This document shows, piece by piece, positions 24,821 to 33,480 of a stretch of 64,000 nucleotides of DNA. The stretch lies in assembly GCF_017573545.1 (NCBI RefSeq), contig NZ_JAGEOK010000008.1:248001-312000 (forward strand), read 5' to 3'. Position 1 is the first letter of the stretch. Each line of letters begins with the position of its first letter. The notes below the pieces were generated by a model. That model worked only from the letters and a program-made list of their open reading frames with translations. It made no database searches and was not told the DNA's origin. The position numbers and the translations under genes were made by a program. Origin of the DNA: Actinomadura nitritigenes (GTDB lineage Bacteria; Actinomycetota; Actinomycetes; Streptosporangiales; Streptosporangiaceae).

Positions 24821-25588
24821 GTGGCGCGCGCGGAGATCCCAGCCCCGGACACCGAACCGGACGAGGCCCCGGCCGCCCCGTCCGGCCCGCCGCCCCCCAC
24901 GGCGGTGCCGCTGCTGATCGCGGCGGGATGCGCGGCCGTGCTCGCCGTCGCGGGCGTCCGGCTGGCGGGCGAGGTGGCGCGCGGCCCGACGGCCGCCGAG
25001 CGGTCCGCCGCCGTCGCCACCGAGATCGCCCGGCGGTACCGCGCCTGGCCCGCCGGGCGGATCTTCCCGGCCGGGCTGCGCTACACGCTCGACGAGGGCT
25101 CCGCGGAGACGGCGCGGCGCGTCGGGATCGGCACCGACACCCGCTGCGACACCGCCGTCGACCCGCGGCTGTCCGGGTCGCTGACCGCGCGCGACTGCCT
25201 CGCGGTGCTCCGCGCCACCTACCTCGACCAGGCGCAGGGCCTCGCGGTGACGGTCGGGGTCGCCGCGTTCCCGGACACCGCGTCCGCGCGCGGCGCGGTC
25301 GCGTGGTTCCCGGCGGGCGCGCCGGCGCCGGGTCTGCGGGCGCTGCCGTTCCCCGGCACGGTCGCGGCGCGGTTCGCCGACGCGGCCCGGCAGTCGGCCG
25401 CCGCCGCGCAGCGCGGCCCGTACGTCGTCGCCGCCACCGTCGGGTACGCCGACGGGCGGCCGACGCTGCGCGCCGCGCGGGACCTGCCCGACCTCGCCGA
25501 GCTGGCGCCGCAGCTGGTCGACCGGGTGCTGCACCCCCTCACCGCGCCCGCCCGCGTCCGCTGCGGCACCCCGGAGTGGTCGTGCTGA
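24821..25588 (+). CDS. Membrane-anchored protein with four conserved Cys, partner of mycosin-like protease (copy 2)
   Basis: 255 residues, GTG start. A short Pro-rich lead, then membrane segment VPLLIAAGCAAVLAVAGVRL. The outer domain aligns with copy 1: RYRAWPAGRIFPAGLRYTLD, TDTRCDTAVDPRLSGSLTAR, DCLAVLRATYLDQAQGLAVT, C-terminus CGTPEWSC. It lacks the long Gly/Met repeats of copy 1. It overlaps the next protease start by 7 nt (GTGCTGA), the same arrangement as the first pair. Confidence 0.78.
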   Translation: MARAEIPAPDTEPDEAPAAPSGPPPPTAVPLLIAAGCAAVLAVAGVRLAGEVARGPTAAERSAAVATEIARRYRAWPAGRIFPAGLRYTLDEGSAETARRVGIGTDTRCDTAVDPRLSGSLTARDCLAVLRATYLDQAQGLAVTVGVAAFPDTASARGAVAWFPAGAPAPGLRALPFPGTVAARFADAARQSAAAAQRGPYVVAATVGYADGRPTLRAARDLPDLAELAPQLVDRVLHPLTAPARVRCGTPEWSC

Positions 25589-26907
25589 GGCGGCCGGGCG
25601 CGGCGCTGGTGGCGGCGGCCCTGGCCGTCCCGCCGCTGGTCCCGGGCACCGCGCGCGCCGACCAGGTGCGGGACGCGGTGTCGGCGGTGCTGGAGTCGCT
25701 GGACGTCCCCGAGGCGTGGGCGCTGGCGCGCGGCGCCGGCACGACCGTCGCGGTCCTGGACTCGGGCGTGGACCCGGAGCAGCCCGACCTCGCCGGCTCG
25801 GTGACGACCGGCCCCGACTACACCGAGGGCGCGTCGCCGCCCGGCGTCCCGCCGAAGCGGCTGCACGGCACCAACATGGCGTCCCTCATCGCCGGTCACG
25901 GGCACGGCCCGGGCGGCGGCCTCGGCGTGGTCGGGGTGGCGCCGCAGGCCCGGCTGCTGGCGCTGCGGGTGATCCTGGAACGCGACGAGCCGGGCTTCGC
26001 GGCGTTCACCGGGAACCACCGCTACGCGGGGACGATCGCGGACGGCATCCGGTACGCCGTCGACCACGGCGCCGACGTGATCAACCTGTCGCTCGGCCGC
26101 TCGTACCCGACCGAGCGGGAGCGCGCCGCCGTCGCCTACGCGATAGGCCGGAACGTCGTGGTGGTCGCGGCGGCCGGCAACGGCGGCGCCGACCGGACGG
26201 CCAGGCGCGGCGGCCACACCCGGTACTCCTATCCGGCGTCGTTCCCGGGCGTCATCTCGGTCGCGGCCGTGGACGCGCAGGGCCGGCACGCGAACTTCTC
26301 CAACCGCAACTCGGCCGTCAGCGTGTCGGCGCCCGGCGTCCAGATCGTCGGCGCGGGGCCCGGCGACCGGTACTGGATCGGCGACGGCACCAGTCCCGCG
26401 ACGGCGTTCGTGTCGGGCGTGGCGGCACTGGTCAGGTCGCGGCATCCGGGGCTGGCGCCGGCGCTGGTCGCGCAGGCGGTCGCGGCGAGCGCCCGGCACC
26501 GCCCGGCCGGCGGCTACGACCTCGGCGTCGGCTTCGGCCGGGTCGACGCGCTCGCCGCGCTGACCGCGTCCGACGCGCTCGCGGGCGCCCGGACGGGAGG
26601 CGCGGGGCTGGCTCCGGACCGCCGGTTCGCGGCCGGGGACGTCCGGCCCGTCCAGGTCGTCCACCGGTCGGGCACGCTCGTGGTCACCTGCGTCGCCGTC
26701 TGCGCGCTGTGCCTGGCGGGGCTGGTGGCGGCCGGGTGGCGGTGGCGGGACGAGGCTTGGAGAATCGTCGCATGTGGTCGGAACCTGACGAGTACGCCGA
26801 GGCGGTCCTGGACACGGTGGACCGCATCCCGCCGGGCCGCGTCCTCGCGTACGGGGACATCGCCGAGATGGTGGGGCGGGGCGGGCCGCGGCAGGTCGGA
26901 CGGGTGA
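25582..26907 (+). CDS. Mycosin-like S8 subtilisin family serine protease (copy 2), with read-through C-terminal tail
   Basis: 441 residues from GTG 25582. Signal-like N-terminus (AALVAAALAVPPLVPGTARA), Asp60 (VAVLDSGVDP), His95 (LHGTNMASLIAG), Asn200 (AAGNGG), Ser271 (DGTSPATAFVSG) and membrane segment GTLVVTCVAVCALCLAGLV (~364-382). Strongly paralogous to copy 1 but without its Pro-rich tail. After GWRWRDEAWR the frame has no stop and runs 136 nt into the next gene in another frame, giving a Ser/Arg/Trp-rich tail that looks non-native. The natural stop may have been lost, or the tail may be degraded. Confidence 0.85.
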   Translation: MLRRPGAALVAAALAVPPLVPGTARADQVRDAVSAVLESLDVPEAWALARGAGTTVAVLDSGVDPEQPDLAGSVTTGPDYTEGASPPGVPPKRLHGTNMASLIAGHGHGPGGGLGVVGVAPQARLLALRVILERDEPGFAAFTGNHRYAGTIADGIRYAVDHGADVINLSLGRSYPTERERAAVAYAIGRNVVVVAAAGNGGADRTARRGGHTRYSYPASFPGVISVAAVDAQGRHANFSNRNSAVSVSAPGVQIVGAGPGDRYWIGDGTSPATAFVSGVAALVRSRHPGLAPALVAQAVAASARHRPAGGYDLGVGFGRVDALAALTASDALAGARTGGAGLAPDRRFAAGDVRPVQVVHRSGTLVVTCVAVCALCLAGLVAAGWRWRDEAWRIVACGRNLTSTPRRSWTRWTASRRAASSRTGTSPRWWGGAGRGRSDG

Positions 26908-27080
26908 TGTCGCTGTTCGGCGGCGGGGTGCCGTGGTGGCGGGTGATCCGTGCGGACGGCCGCCCGCCGAGCTGCAACGAGGTCGAGGCGCACGAGCACT
27001 ACCGCGCCGAGGGCACCCCGCTGCGCCCGGACGGCCGCCGCGTCGACATGGCCCGCGCCCGCTGGGACGGCCGCGCCTGA
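26772..27080 (+). CDS. Alkyltransferase-like protein (ATL; MGMT/Ada C-terminal DNA-binding fold without active-site Cys)
   Basis: 102 residues. IPPGRVLAYGDIAEMVG and GPRQVGRVM are the helix-turn-helix and Arg finger of O6-alkylguanine transferases. The active-site motif PCHRV is PWWRV here (54-58), so the acceptor Cys is absent, as in ATL proteins, whose motif is usually PWHRV. Such proteins flag O6-alkylguanine for nucleotide excision repair. The start lies inside the tail of the preceding protease frame. Confidence 0.82.
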   Translation: MWSEPDEYAEAVLDTVDRIPPGRVLAYGDIAEMVGRGGPRQVGRVMSLFGGGVPWWRVIRADGRPPSCNEVEAHEHYRAEGTPLRPDGRRVDMARARWDGRA

Positions 27081-27143
27081 CCCGCGGTCGCGCCTGACCC
27101 GCGGGGCCCGTCAGGACCCGCGGGCCGGCGCGGTGCGGGTCCG

Positions 27144-27890
27144 TCAGGAGGCGCGGTCGGGGTGCAGGCGGCGGGCCAACAGCACCACGACCAGCAGGAC
27201 GGCGGGGCTGAGCGCCGCCGCGACGACGGGCGCGTGGGCCATCAGCGCCCCGGCGACGGCGGCGCCCGCGGCCAGCGCGAGGATCACCGCCGTCCGCAGC
27301 CCGGCCGCCGCGGTCCGCCCGGCGGTCAGCCCGCCCATGATCGAGGTGAGCGTGCCGGTGACGAACGTGGTCGTGATGCCGTCGGCGGCCATGCTCCGCG
27401 CGGCCGCCGTCTGCGCGCCCATCGCGGTGGACGACAGCGCGATCAGCGCGAGCAGCGCGGTGCCGTGCGGTTCCGCATCGGCGAGCGCCCATCCGGCGAG
27501 GAACACCGTCTGCAGGACGAGCACGACGCACAGGACCGCCGTGACGCGGGCCGGCCACACGTGCTCGGGGTCGGTGCGCCCGGCGACGCGGAACCCGGCG
27601 AGCAGGCCGAGCGCGAACGCCAGCGTGGCGATCCCGCAGCGGGCCAGGTCGACGCCGTGGGCCTCGCCCGCCGCGAGGCCGAACAGCACGATGTTGCCGG
27701 TCATGTTGGCGGTGAAGACCTTCTCCATGCCGAGGAAGCCGACGATGTCGGTCGCCCCGGCGCCGAACGTGAGCAGCACCAGCAGCACGCCGCGCAGCCG
27801 GACGGGGGAGAGGGCGGGCCGGCCCGCGGCCGCCGCGTCCGGGGTGCGGGACGCGGCGGCCGTGGACAGGTCGGACGAGGTGGTCACCAT
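27144..27890 (-). CDS. DUF1275 (YoaK-like) integral membrane protein
   Basis: 248 residues with six or seven hydrophobic segments. The diagnostic start of the domain, LLVLLTFGAGATDIVGFLGM followed by VFTANMTGNIVLFGLA, is present, as are TAAARSMAADGITTTFVTGT and TSIMGGL. ATG 27890 is used; GTG 27887 has a better distance to AAGGAG. It lies 42 nt downstream of the large permease and is probably cotranscribed with it. Transport substrate of the family unknown. Confidence 0.85.
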   Translation of the reverse strand: MVTTSSDLSTAAASRTPDAAAAGRPALSPVRLRGVLLVLLTFGAGATDIVGFLGMEKVFTANMTGNIVLFGLAAGEAHGVDLARCGIATLAFALGLLAGFRVAGRTDPEHVWPARVTAVLCVVLVLQTVFLAGWALADAEPHGTALLALIALSSTAMGAQTAAARSMAADGITTTFVTGTLTSIMGGLTAGRTAAAGLRTAVILALAAGAAVAGALMAHAPVVAAALSPAVLLVVVLLARRLHPDRAS

Positions 27891-27932
27891 GCTCCTTACA
27901 CGAGGGGAAGGGACGGCGCGCGGGCGGGCGCG

Positions 27933-29651
27933 TCAGTAGATGATCAGGCCGGCCACGGTGGCGACCGCGAGCCCCACCACGACCGGCAGGAACGACCGCC
28001 GGACGAGGTCCATGACCGGCACGCGGGCGAACCCGGCGACCGCCAGCAGCGACGACCAGGCGATCAGCACCCCGCCGCCGGACCACACGCAGCCCATCTG
28101 GCCGATCGCGGCGAGCAGCGCCGGGTCGACGCCGGACGTCGGGCCGAGCGTGCCGGCGAGGGAGCCGGTGAGCGGCAGCCCCGCGAAGCCCGACCCGTCC
28201 AGCCCGGTGATCATGCCGATGATCAGGACGCCGAAGCCCACGACGTAGCGGCTGTCGGGGATGGCGCCCTCCAGGTGGCTGACGGCCTCGAACAGGAAGC
28301 CGGGCGCCTTCGCGCCGTCGCCCAGGCTCATGATCTTCCCGGCGAAGTCGGCGTTGCCGATGAAGAAGAACCCGGCGATGGGGATGACGACCCCCATCGC
28401 GCGGACGGCGAAGACGAGCCCGTCCACGATGTGGTCGGCGCAGGCCTGCAGCGCGTGGCCGGCGTCGCGGGCGACGGCGGCGGCGAGCAGCAGCGCGACG
28501 GTGACGCCGCCGACCAGGGCGGCGGCGTCGCCGCCGACGACCTCGGGGACCGCGTCGGTGAACTTGCCCAGCAGCATGTAGCCGACGAGCCCGACGAGCG
28601 CGAGCGGGATGATCGCCGCGAACGCCTTGGACCGCTTCGGGCAGTCGTCGCCCGGCAGGTCCCCGCCGTTCAGCGACCTGAGCGCGGCGGCGGCCATCGC
28701 GTCGCTCGGCTCGCCTCCCGAACGTCCCGCGCCGCCCGGACGCCCGGCGCCGCCGGATCCCGTGCCGGACGGGCCGCCGGTGCGCTGCGCCGGGACGGTG
28801 ACGGACCCGGCCCCCGCCCCGGCGTCGGCGCCCGCGCCCGCGCCGGGGCCGTGGTCGAGGACGGTGACGGCACCGTCCCCTTCGGCGGTGGTGGCCGCGG
28901 CGGGCGCGGGCTGCAGGATGCGCCGGCGCAGCGGCAGGCCGGGGATGAGCGAGCGGCGCGTCGCCGGTGCGGCGGCCTCCGTCTCGCCGGCCTCCCAGCG
29001 TTCGAGGAGCAGCGCGTCCGGCCTGCGGTACTGCGAGCGGGTCATCAGGTAGCCGAGGAACAGCGCGACGCCGCCGGTGATCAGCGACAGCACCATGGCC
29101 TTGCCCGCGACGGCGTCGGTGCCGACGTTGGCGGCCTTGGCCGACAGGCCGGGCGCGACCTGGATGACGTAGTCGCTGGACAGGGCCATGCCCTGCCCGG
29201 CGACGGCGATGGCGAGCGCGGCGGCGATCGGCGGCAGCCCGGCGGCGATCGCGGCGGGCAGCAGGATCGCGCCCATCAGCGGCACCGCGGGCGTCGGCCA
29301 GAAGAACAGGCTGATCGCGTACGTGACGAACGCCAGCACCCAGTACGCCGAGTGCCCCGACCGCATGACCAGCCGGAACGGCTCGACCATGCGGCGGTCC
29401 GCGCCGAGCGCGCGCAGCGCGCCGAGCAGCGCGGTGACCAGCGCGATGATGAGGAAGATGTTGAACAGCTCGGAGGCAGAGGTCAGGCTGGCATTGAAGA
29501 TGGACTCCAGTCCTTTGACGAAGCTGCCGGTGTACGTCCAGGCCGTCAGGAACGTGGCCGCGATGGCCGGGATCACGACGTTCTTCCGCGCGATCATGAC
29601 GGCGATGATGAGGACGATTCCGGAAAGATAGACCCAGTGAGCGGCTCCCAC
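27933..29651 (-). CDS. Large polytopic permease, ion-transporter superfamily type (paralogue of 41577-43112)
   Basis: 572 residues from GTG 29651, chosen because AGGAGGT stands 9 nt upstream; longer frames lack such a site. About eleven or more hydrophobic segments. Family-like signatures are FWPTPAVPLMGAILLPAAI, GQGMALSSDYVIQVAPGLSA and GMITGLDGSGFAGLPLTGSL. A Gly/Ala/Ser-rich cytoplasmic loop (~210-300) divides the protein. It resembles the GntP/NhaC-like permease group; the exact family is uncertain. It is divergent from the catabolic operon and paralogous along its length to the permease next to the amidase gene, so both likely carry related substrates of this island. Confidence 0.75.
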   Translation of the reverse strand: MGAAHWVYLSGIVLIIAVMIARKNVVIPAIAATFLTAWTYTGSFVKGLESIFNASLTSASELFNIFLIIALVTALLGALRALGADRRMVEPFRLVMRSGHSAYWVLAFVTYAISLFFWPTPAVPLMGAILLPAAIAAGLPPIAAALAIAVAGQGMALSSDYVIQVAPGLSAKAANVGTDAVAGKAMVLSLITGGVALFLGYLMTRSQYRRPDALLLERWEAGETEAAAPATRRSLIPGLPLRRRILQPAPAAATTAEGDGAVTVLDHGPGAGAGADAGAGAGSVTVPAQRTGGPSGTGSGGAGRPGGAGRSGGEPSDAMAAAALRSLNGGDLPGDDCPKRSKAFAAIIPLALVGLVGYMLLGKFTDAVPEVVGGDAAALVGGVTVALLLAAAVARDAGHALQACADHIVDGLVFAVRAMGVVIPIAGFFFIGNADFAGKIMSLGDGAKAPGFLFEAVSHLEGAIPDSRYVVGFGVLIIGMITGLDGSGFAGLPLTGSLAGTLGPTSGVDPALLAAIGQMGCVWSGGGVLIAWSSLLAVAGFARVPVMDLVRRSFLPVVVGLAVATVAGLIIY

Positions 29652-29746
29652 GGGCGCGCCACCTCCTGTCGGCGCCATCTGCGAGGCGATCGGCGCAACG
29701 GTTGCAGAGAATCTGCTCGATCCCTCCCCGGTGAGCAATGAGGAAC

Positions 29747-29778
29747 GTGCACACGGCACAGGCAGTCATTTTGTGCAC
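29747..29778. promoter_or_regulatory. Paired GTGCAC palindromes in the divergent promoter region
   Basis: gtgcac occurs at 29747-29752 and 29773-29778, 26 nt apart, between the permease and GGT-family starts. The second copy lies in tttgtgca, which also occurs at 43236-43243 upstream of the paralogous permease. It could be an operator shared by the two units; PucR binding is only a guess. Confidence 0.3.
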
Positions 29779-29906
29779 GATGTCGGACTCGTTCGCAAGC
29801 ATTCGGGACTGTCCGTCCTGACTGTGCAGGGTGCCCAAGGAAGGGAGCGGATCTTCGGCATTCGGCCCGTATCGGGGCGGTTCGCGGCCCGCCGAGACTG
29901 GTCGGC

Positions 29907-31535
29907 ATGTCAGCACAGCACGCAACGCCGGCGGACTTCGGGCACCCCGGCCGCGGCCCCGCCGCCGCGTCCGGCGGCATGGTCGCCTCCAGCCACCCGG
30001 CGGTCAGCCTGGCCGGCGCGCGGGTCCTCGCCGAGGGCGGGAACGCGGTGGACGCGGCGCTCGCCATGGCCGCGCTGTCCTGGCTCGCGCTGCCCGGCCA
30101 GTGCGGCGTCGGCGGCGACGCGTTCGCGCTGCTGCGCCGTCCCGACGGGTCGGTCGCCGCGTTCAACGGCAGCGGCTTCGGCCCGGACGGCGGCGACCCG
30201 GCCTTCTACCGCGACCGCGGCCTCACCGCCGTCCCCCTGGAGGGCGCGCTCGCCGTCGCCGCCCCGGGCGCGGTCGCCGCGCTCGCCGCCCTGCACGCCG
30301 ACTCCGCGTCCCGCGGCCTGCCCGAGCTGTGGGCGCCCGCGATCGACGCCGCCGAGAACGGCCTGCCCTGCACGCTGAAGACCCGCGCCGACATCGTCGA
30401 GCGCCGCGACGCCCTCGCCCGCGACGCCGGCACCGCCGCGACGTTCCTGCCGGGCGGGCGCGTCCCGTCCGCCGGCGAGCCGCTCCACCAGCGCGAGCTG
30501 GCCGGGACCCTGCGCCGCCTCGCCGCCGACCCCCGCGACCTGTACGCGGGCGGGCTCGCCGAGCGGTGCGTGGACGCGCTCGTCGCGGGCGGCGCCCCGT
30601 TCTCAGGCTACGAGTGGATGGCGAGCGGGCGCTCCGTCGCCGAGACGCCGCTGACCTGCACGTACCGGGGCGCGACCGTCCACCTCACGACGCCGCCGAC
30701 GCCCGGCTGGATGGTGGCGCAGCAGGCCGGCCTCTGCGACGGCGTGCTGTCGGAGCTGCCGTGGCTGTCCGCCGAGGCCGTCCACCGGATGGCGTCCGCC
30801 GCCCGGGTCGCGTTCGCCGACCGCTTCGCCGGGTGCGGCTCCGACAGCGACCACTGGCGCGGGCTGCTCGCCGCCGACGCGATCGCCGCCGCGCGCGCCC
30901 GCCTCGACGGCGGCGACCTCCCCGCCGCCGTCGCCTCGCCCGTCCCCGCGGGCGGCGACACCACGTCGATGGTCGCGGTGGACGCCGAGGGCCGCGCCGT
31001 CAGCCTCATCCACTCGCTCGCGTTCACCTTCGGCGCCCGGATGACCGTCCCGGGCACCGGGATCGTCCTGAACAACCGGCTCGGGCGCGGCGCCTACCTC
31101 ATCGACGGCCACCCGAACGAGGTCCGGCCGCGGCGGCGCCCGCTGCACACCCTGAACGCCTGGCTCGTCACCGACTCCGCGGGCCGCCTGCTGCACGTCG
31201 GCAACACACCCGGCGGCGACGGCCAGGTGCAGTGGAACATGCAGCTGCTCTCGCACCTGCTCGACCACGGCCACGACCCCGCTACGGCCGTCGCCGCGCC
31301 CCGCTTCACCGTCCACCCCGGCAGCGACGCCGACGTCATCGGGCGGCCGCCGGAACTGCGCGTCGAGTCGCGGCTCGGCGGCGCGCGCATCGAGGCGCTC
31401 CGCGCGTCCGGGCACGACGTCGCCGTCCAGGACGCGTGGGACGCCGGCGGCAGCGCCCAGATCGTCTCGGTCGCCGGGGGCGCCCTCCTCGGCGCCTCCG
31501 ACCCGCGCCAGGACGGGGTGGCCCTCGGTGTCTGA
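29907..31535 (+). CDS. Gamma-glutamyltransferase-family Ntn hydrolase
   Basis: 542 residues, ATG. GGMVASSHPAVSLAGARVLAEGGNAVDAALAMA and CGVGGDAFALL are the large-subunit hallmarks. The autocleavage/catalytic Thr352 is in GGDTTSMVAVDAEGRAVSL, followed by LNNRLGRGAYL. No signal peptide, so cytoplasmic. The substrate-carboxylate arginine region of true GGTs (FREMAP-like) is replaced by NGSGFGPDGGDP, so the substrate is probably not glutathione; other members are cephalosporin acylases and oxamate amidohydrolase HpxW. First gene of a tightly coupled operon: the RidA start overlaps its end by 8 nt. Confidence 0.85.
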   Translation: MSAQHATPADFGHPGRGPAAASGGMVASSHPAVSLAGARVLAEGGNAVDAALAMAALSWLALPGQCGVGGDAFALLRRPDGSVAAFNGSGFGPDGGDPAFYRDRGLTAVPLEGALAVAAPGAVAALAALHADSASRGLPELWAPAIDAAENGLPCTLKTRADIVERRDALARDAGTAATFLPGGRVPSAGEPLHQRELAGTLRRLAADPRDLYAGGLAERCVDALVAGGAPFSGYEWMASGRSVAETPLTCTYRGATVHLTTPPTPGWMVAQQAGLCDGVLSELPWLSAEAVHRMASAARVAFADRFAGCGSDSDHWRGLLAADAIAAARARLDGGDLPAAVASPVPAGGDTTSMVAVDAEGRAVSLIHSLAFTFGARMTVPGTGIVLNNRLGRGAYLIDGHPNEVRPRRRPLHTLNAWLVTDSAGRLLHVGNTPGGDGQVQWNMQLLSHLLDHGHDPATAVAAPRFTVHPGSDADVIGRPPELRVESRLGGARIEALRASGHDVAVQDAWDAGGSAQIVSVAGGALLGASDPRQDGVALGV

Positions 31536-32007
31536 AGCCCCGGTGCCCGAAGCCCGGCCGTCCGAGGCGCGCCCGGCGCCGCGTCCGCAGGGCGCCTACG
31601 TCACCGCCGTCGCCGAACCGCTGCGCGCGGGCGACGTCCTGCTCACCAGTGCCGGGATGACCCCGCGCGAGGACGGGCGGCTGGTCGTGACCGGCCTCGC
31701 CGGACGGGACCTCGACGTCGCGCAGGCCCGCGGCGCCGCCGCGCTCGCCGCCCGCAACGCCGTCGCCGCCCTGACCGCCGGGCACGCCGGCCGGGTCCGG
31801 CGCTGGCTGCGGATGACCGTGTACGTGGCCTGCGCCGACGGGTTCACCGACCTGTCCGCCGTCGCCGACGGGGCCTCCGAGGTCCTGGACGGCCTCGGGC
31901 TCGGCCGCCCCGCCCGCAGCGCGATCGGGGTCCGGGCGCTGCCCGGCGGCGCCCCGGTGGAAGTCGAGCTGACCGCGATCGCCGCACCGAACGTGGAGGA
32001 CGAGTGA
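31528..32007 (+). CDS. RidA/YjgF/RutC-family protein
   Basis: 159 residues, GTG start inside the end of the GGT-like gene. After a ~20-residue charged lead, GAYVTAVAEPLRAGDVLLTS, then DVAQARGAAALAARNAVAAL and VRRWLRMTVYVACADGFTDL are the YjgF trimer pattern. In place of the usual C-terminal signature (RxxxGVxxLPxxxxVEIE) it reads RSAIGVRALPGGAPVEVELTAI, which keeps the imine-binding Arg. Family members hydrolyse reactive enamines/imines to ketones and ammonia. The gene overlaps the ALDH start by 4 nt, placing imine removal before aldehyde oxidation. Confidence 0.85.
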   Translation: MSEAPVPEARPSEARPAPRPQGAYVTAVAEPLRAGDVLLTSAGMTPREDGRLVVTGLAGRDLDVAQARGAAALAARNAVAALTAGHAGRVRRWLRMTVYVACADGFTDLSAVADGASEVLDGLGLGRPARSAIGVRALPGGAPVEVELTAIAAPNVEDE

Positions 32008-33443
32008 CCGTGCACGAAGGCCTGAATCTCATCGGCGGGGAATGGGTCCCCGCGGCGTCGGGAGTGACGTTCCGCCGCCACAATCCCGCCGATCTCGGCG
32101 ACGTCGTCGGAGAGTTCCCCGAATCGTCGGCGGCGGACGTGGAAAAGGCCGTCGCGGGCGCCGTCGAGGGCGCCGCGGAATGGGGCGCGACGGCCGCCGA
32201 GAAGCGCGCCGACGTCCTGGAGGCGGCCGCGCGGTGGCTGGAGGACCGGGCGGACGGCCTCGTCGGCGAGCTGGTCCGCGAGGAGGGCAAGACCCGCGCC
32301 GAGGCCGCCATGGAGGTCTCCCGGACGCCCCGGAACCTGCGCTTCTACGCCGCCGAGGCCCACCGGATCGCGGGGGAGAGCTACCCGTCCGCCGACGGCG
32401 GCCTCGTCTACACCCGGCGCGAGCCCGTCGGGGTGGTCGGCGCGATCACGCCGTGGAACTTCCCGCTGAACATCCCGTCCCGCAAGCTCGGACCGGCGCT
32501 GGCGGCGGGGAACGCGGTGGTGTTCAAGCCGTCGCCGGTGACGCCGCTGCTGGCGCAGCGGCTGGTCGAGGCGCTGCTCGCGGGCGGGCTGCCCGCGAAG
32601 GCGATCGCGCTGGTGCACGGCGGCGCCGAAGCCGGCGCGGCCGTCGCCGCCGACGCACGGGTCGGCGCGGTCACGTTCACCGGCTCCACCCGCGCGGGAC
32701 GGGCCGTCCACGCGGCGGTCGGGCCCGCCCGCCGCGCGCAGCTGGAGATGGGTGGCAAGAACCCCGTCGTCGTCCTGGACGACGCCGACCTGGACCGCGC
32801 CGCGCAGATCATCCTCAAGGGCGCGTTCGGGCTGTCCGGCCAGGCGTGCACCGGCACCAGCCGGGTCATCGCGCACGACGCCGTCCACGACGAGCTGCTC
32901 GACCGCGTCGCGCGCGCCGCCGAGGCCCGCGTCGTCGGGAACGGCATGGACGACGGCGTCCAGATGGGCCCGCTCGCCGCCGACTTCCAGCTGGAGAAGT
33001 TCCTCGACTACGTCCGGATCGGCGAGGAGGAGGGCGCCAAGCTCGTCACCGGCGGGCGGCGCCTGCCCGGCGACGGGTACTTCGTCGCCCCCGCCGTCTT
33101 CGCCGGCCTCGCCCCGGACATGCGGATCACCCGCGAGGAGATCTTCGGGCCGGTGCTCGGGTTCCAGCGGGCGTCCGGCCTGGACGAGGCGGTCGCGCTC
33201 GCGAACGGCACCGACTACGGGCTGTCCGCCGGGATCGTCACCCGCGACCTGGACCGGGCGCTGGAGTTCGCGCGGCGCTCCGACAGCGGCCTGGTGAAGG
33301 TGAACCAGCCGACGTCCGGGATGGCGATGACCGTGCCGTTCGGCGGCCTGAAGGACTCCAGCACGCAGACGTTCAAGGAGCAGGCCGGCCCCTCGATGAT
33401 GCTCTTCTACCTGCGCGAGAAGAGCGTCTACATCACCCCCTGA
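32004..33443 (+). CDS. NAD(P)-dependent aldehyde dehydrogenase
   Basis: 479 residues, GTG start. GAITPWNFPLNIPSRKLGPA (NAD-binding), FTGSTRAGRAVH, the general-base Glu in QLEMGGKNPVVVLDDADL, the nucleophile Cys in GLSGQACTGTSRV and EEIFGPVLGFQR are all present. The sequence is closest in feel to ketoglutaric/succinic semialdehyde dehydrogenases, with MTVPFGGLKDSSTQTFKEQ near the end. It likely oxidises a semialdehyde made in this pathway to an acid for central metabolism. Translationally coupled to the RidA gene. Confidence 0.92.
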   Translation: MTVHEGLNLIGGEWVPAASGVTFRRHNPADLGDVVGEFPESSAADVEKAVAGAVEGAAEWGATAAEKRADVLEAAARWLEDRADGLVGELVREEGKTRAEAAMEVSRTPRNLRFYAAEAHRIAGESYPSADGGLVYTRREPVGVVGAITPWNFPLNIPSRKLGPALAAGNAVVFKPSPVTPLLAQRLVEALLAGGLPAKAIALVHGGAEAGAAVAADARVGAVTFTGSTRAGRAVHAAVGPARRAQLEMGGKNPVVVLDDADLDRAAQIILKGAFGLSGQACTGTSRVIAHDAVHDELLDRVARAAEARVVGNGMDDGVQMGPLAADFQLEKFLDYVRIGEEEGAKLVTGGRRLPGDGYFVAPAVFAGLAPDMRITREEIFGPVLGFQRASGLDEAVALANGTDYGLSAGIVTRDLDRALEFARRSDSGLVKVNQPTSGMAMTVPFGGLKDSSTQTFKEQAGPSMMLFYLREKSVYITP

Positions 33444-33480
33444 ATAGGTAACCGCCGCACCACTGGAAGGGAGCAAGGAA

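Noticed and set aside
23180..26907. A complete ESX/type VII secretion locus
   Set aside because: Only mycosin-like proteases are present; no EccB/C/D/E, WXG100 or PE/PPE-like gene was found in the window.
25219..29925. A 1568-residue minus-strand frame through the protease and permease region
   Set aside because: Shadow frame; the real proteins lie in other frames with recognisable motifs.
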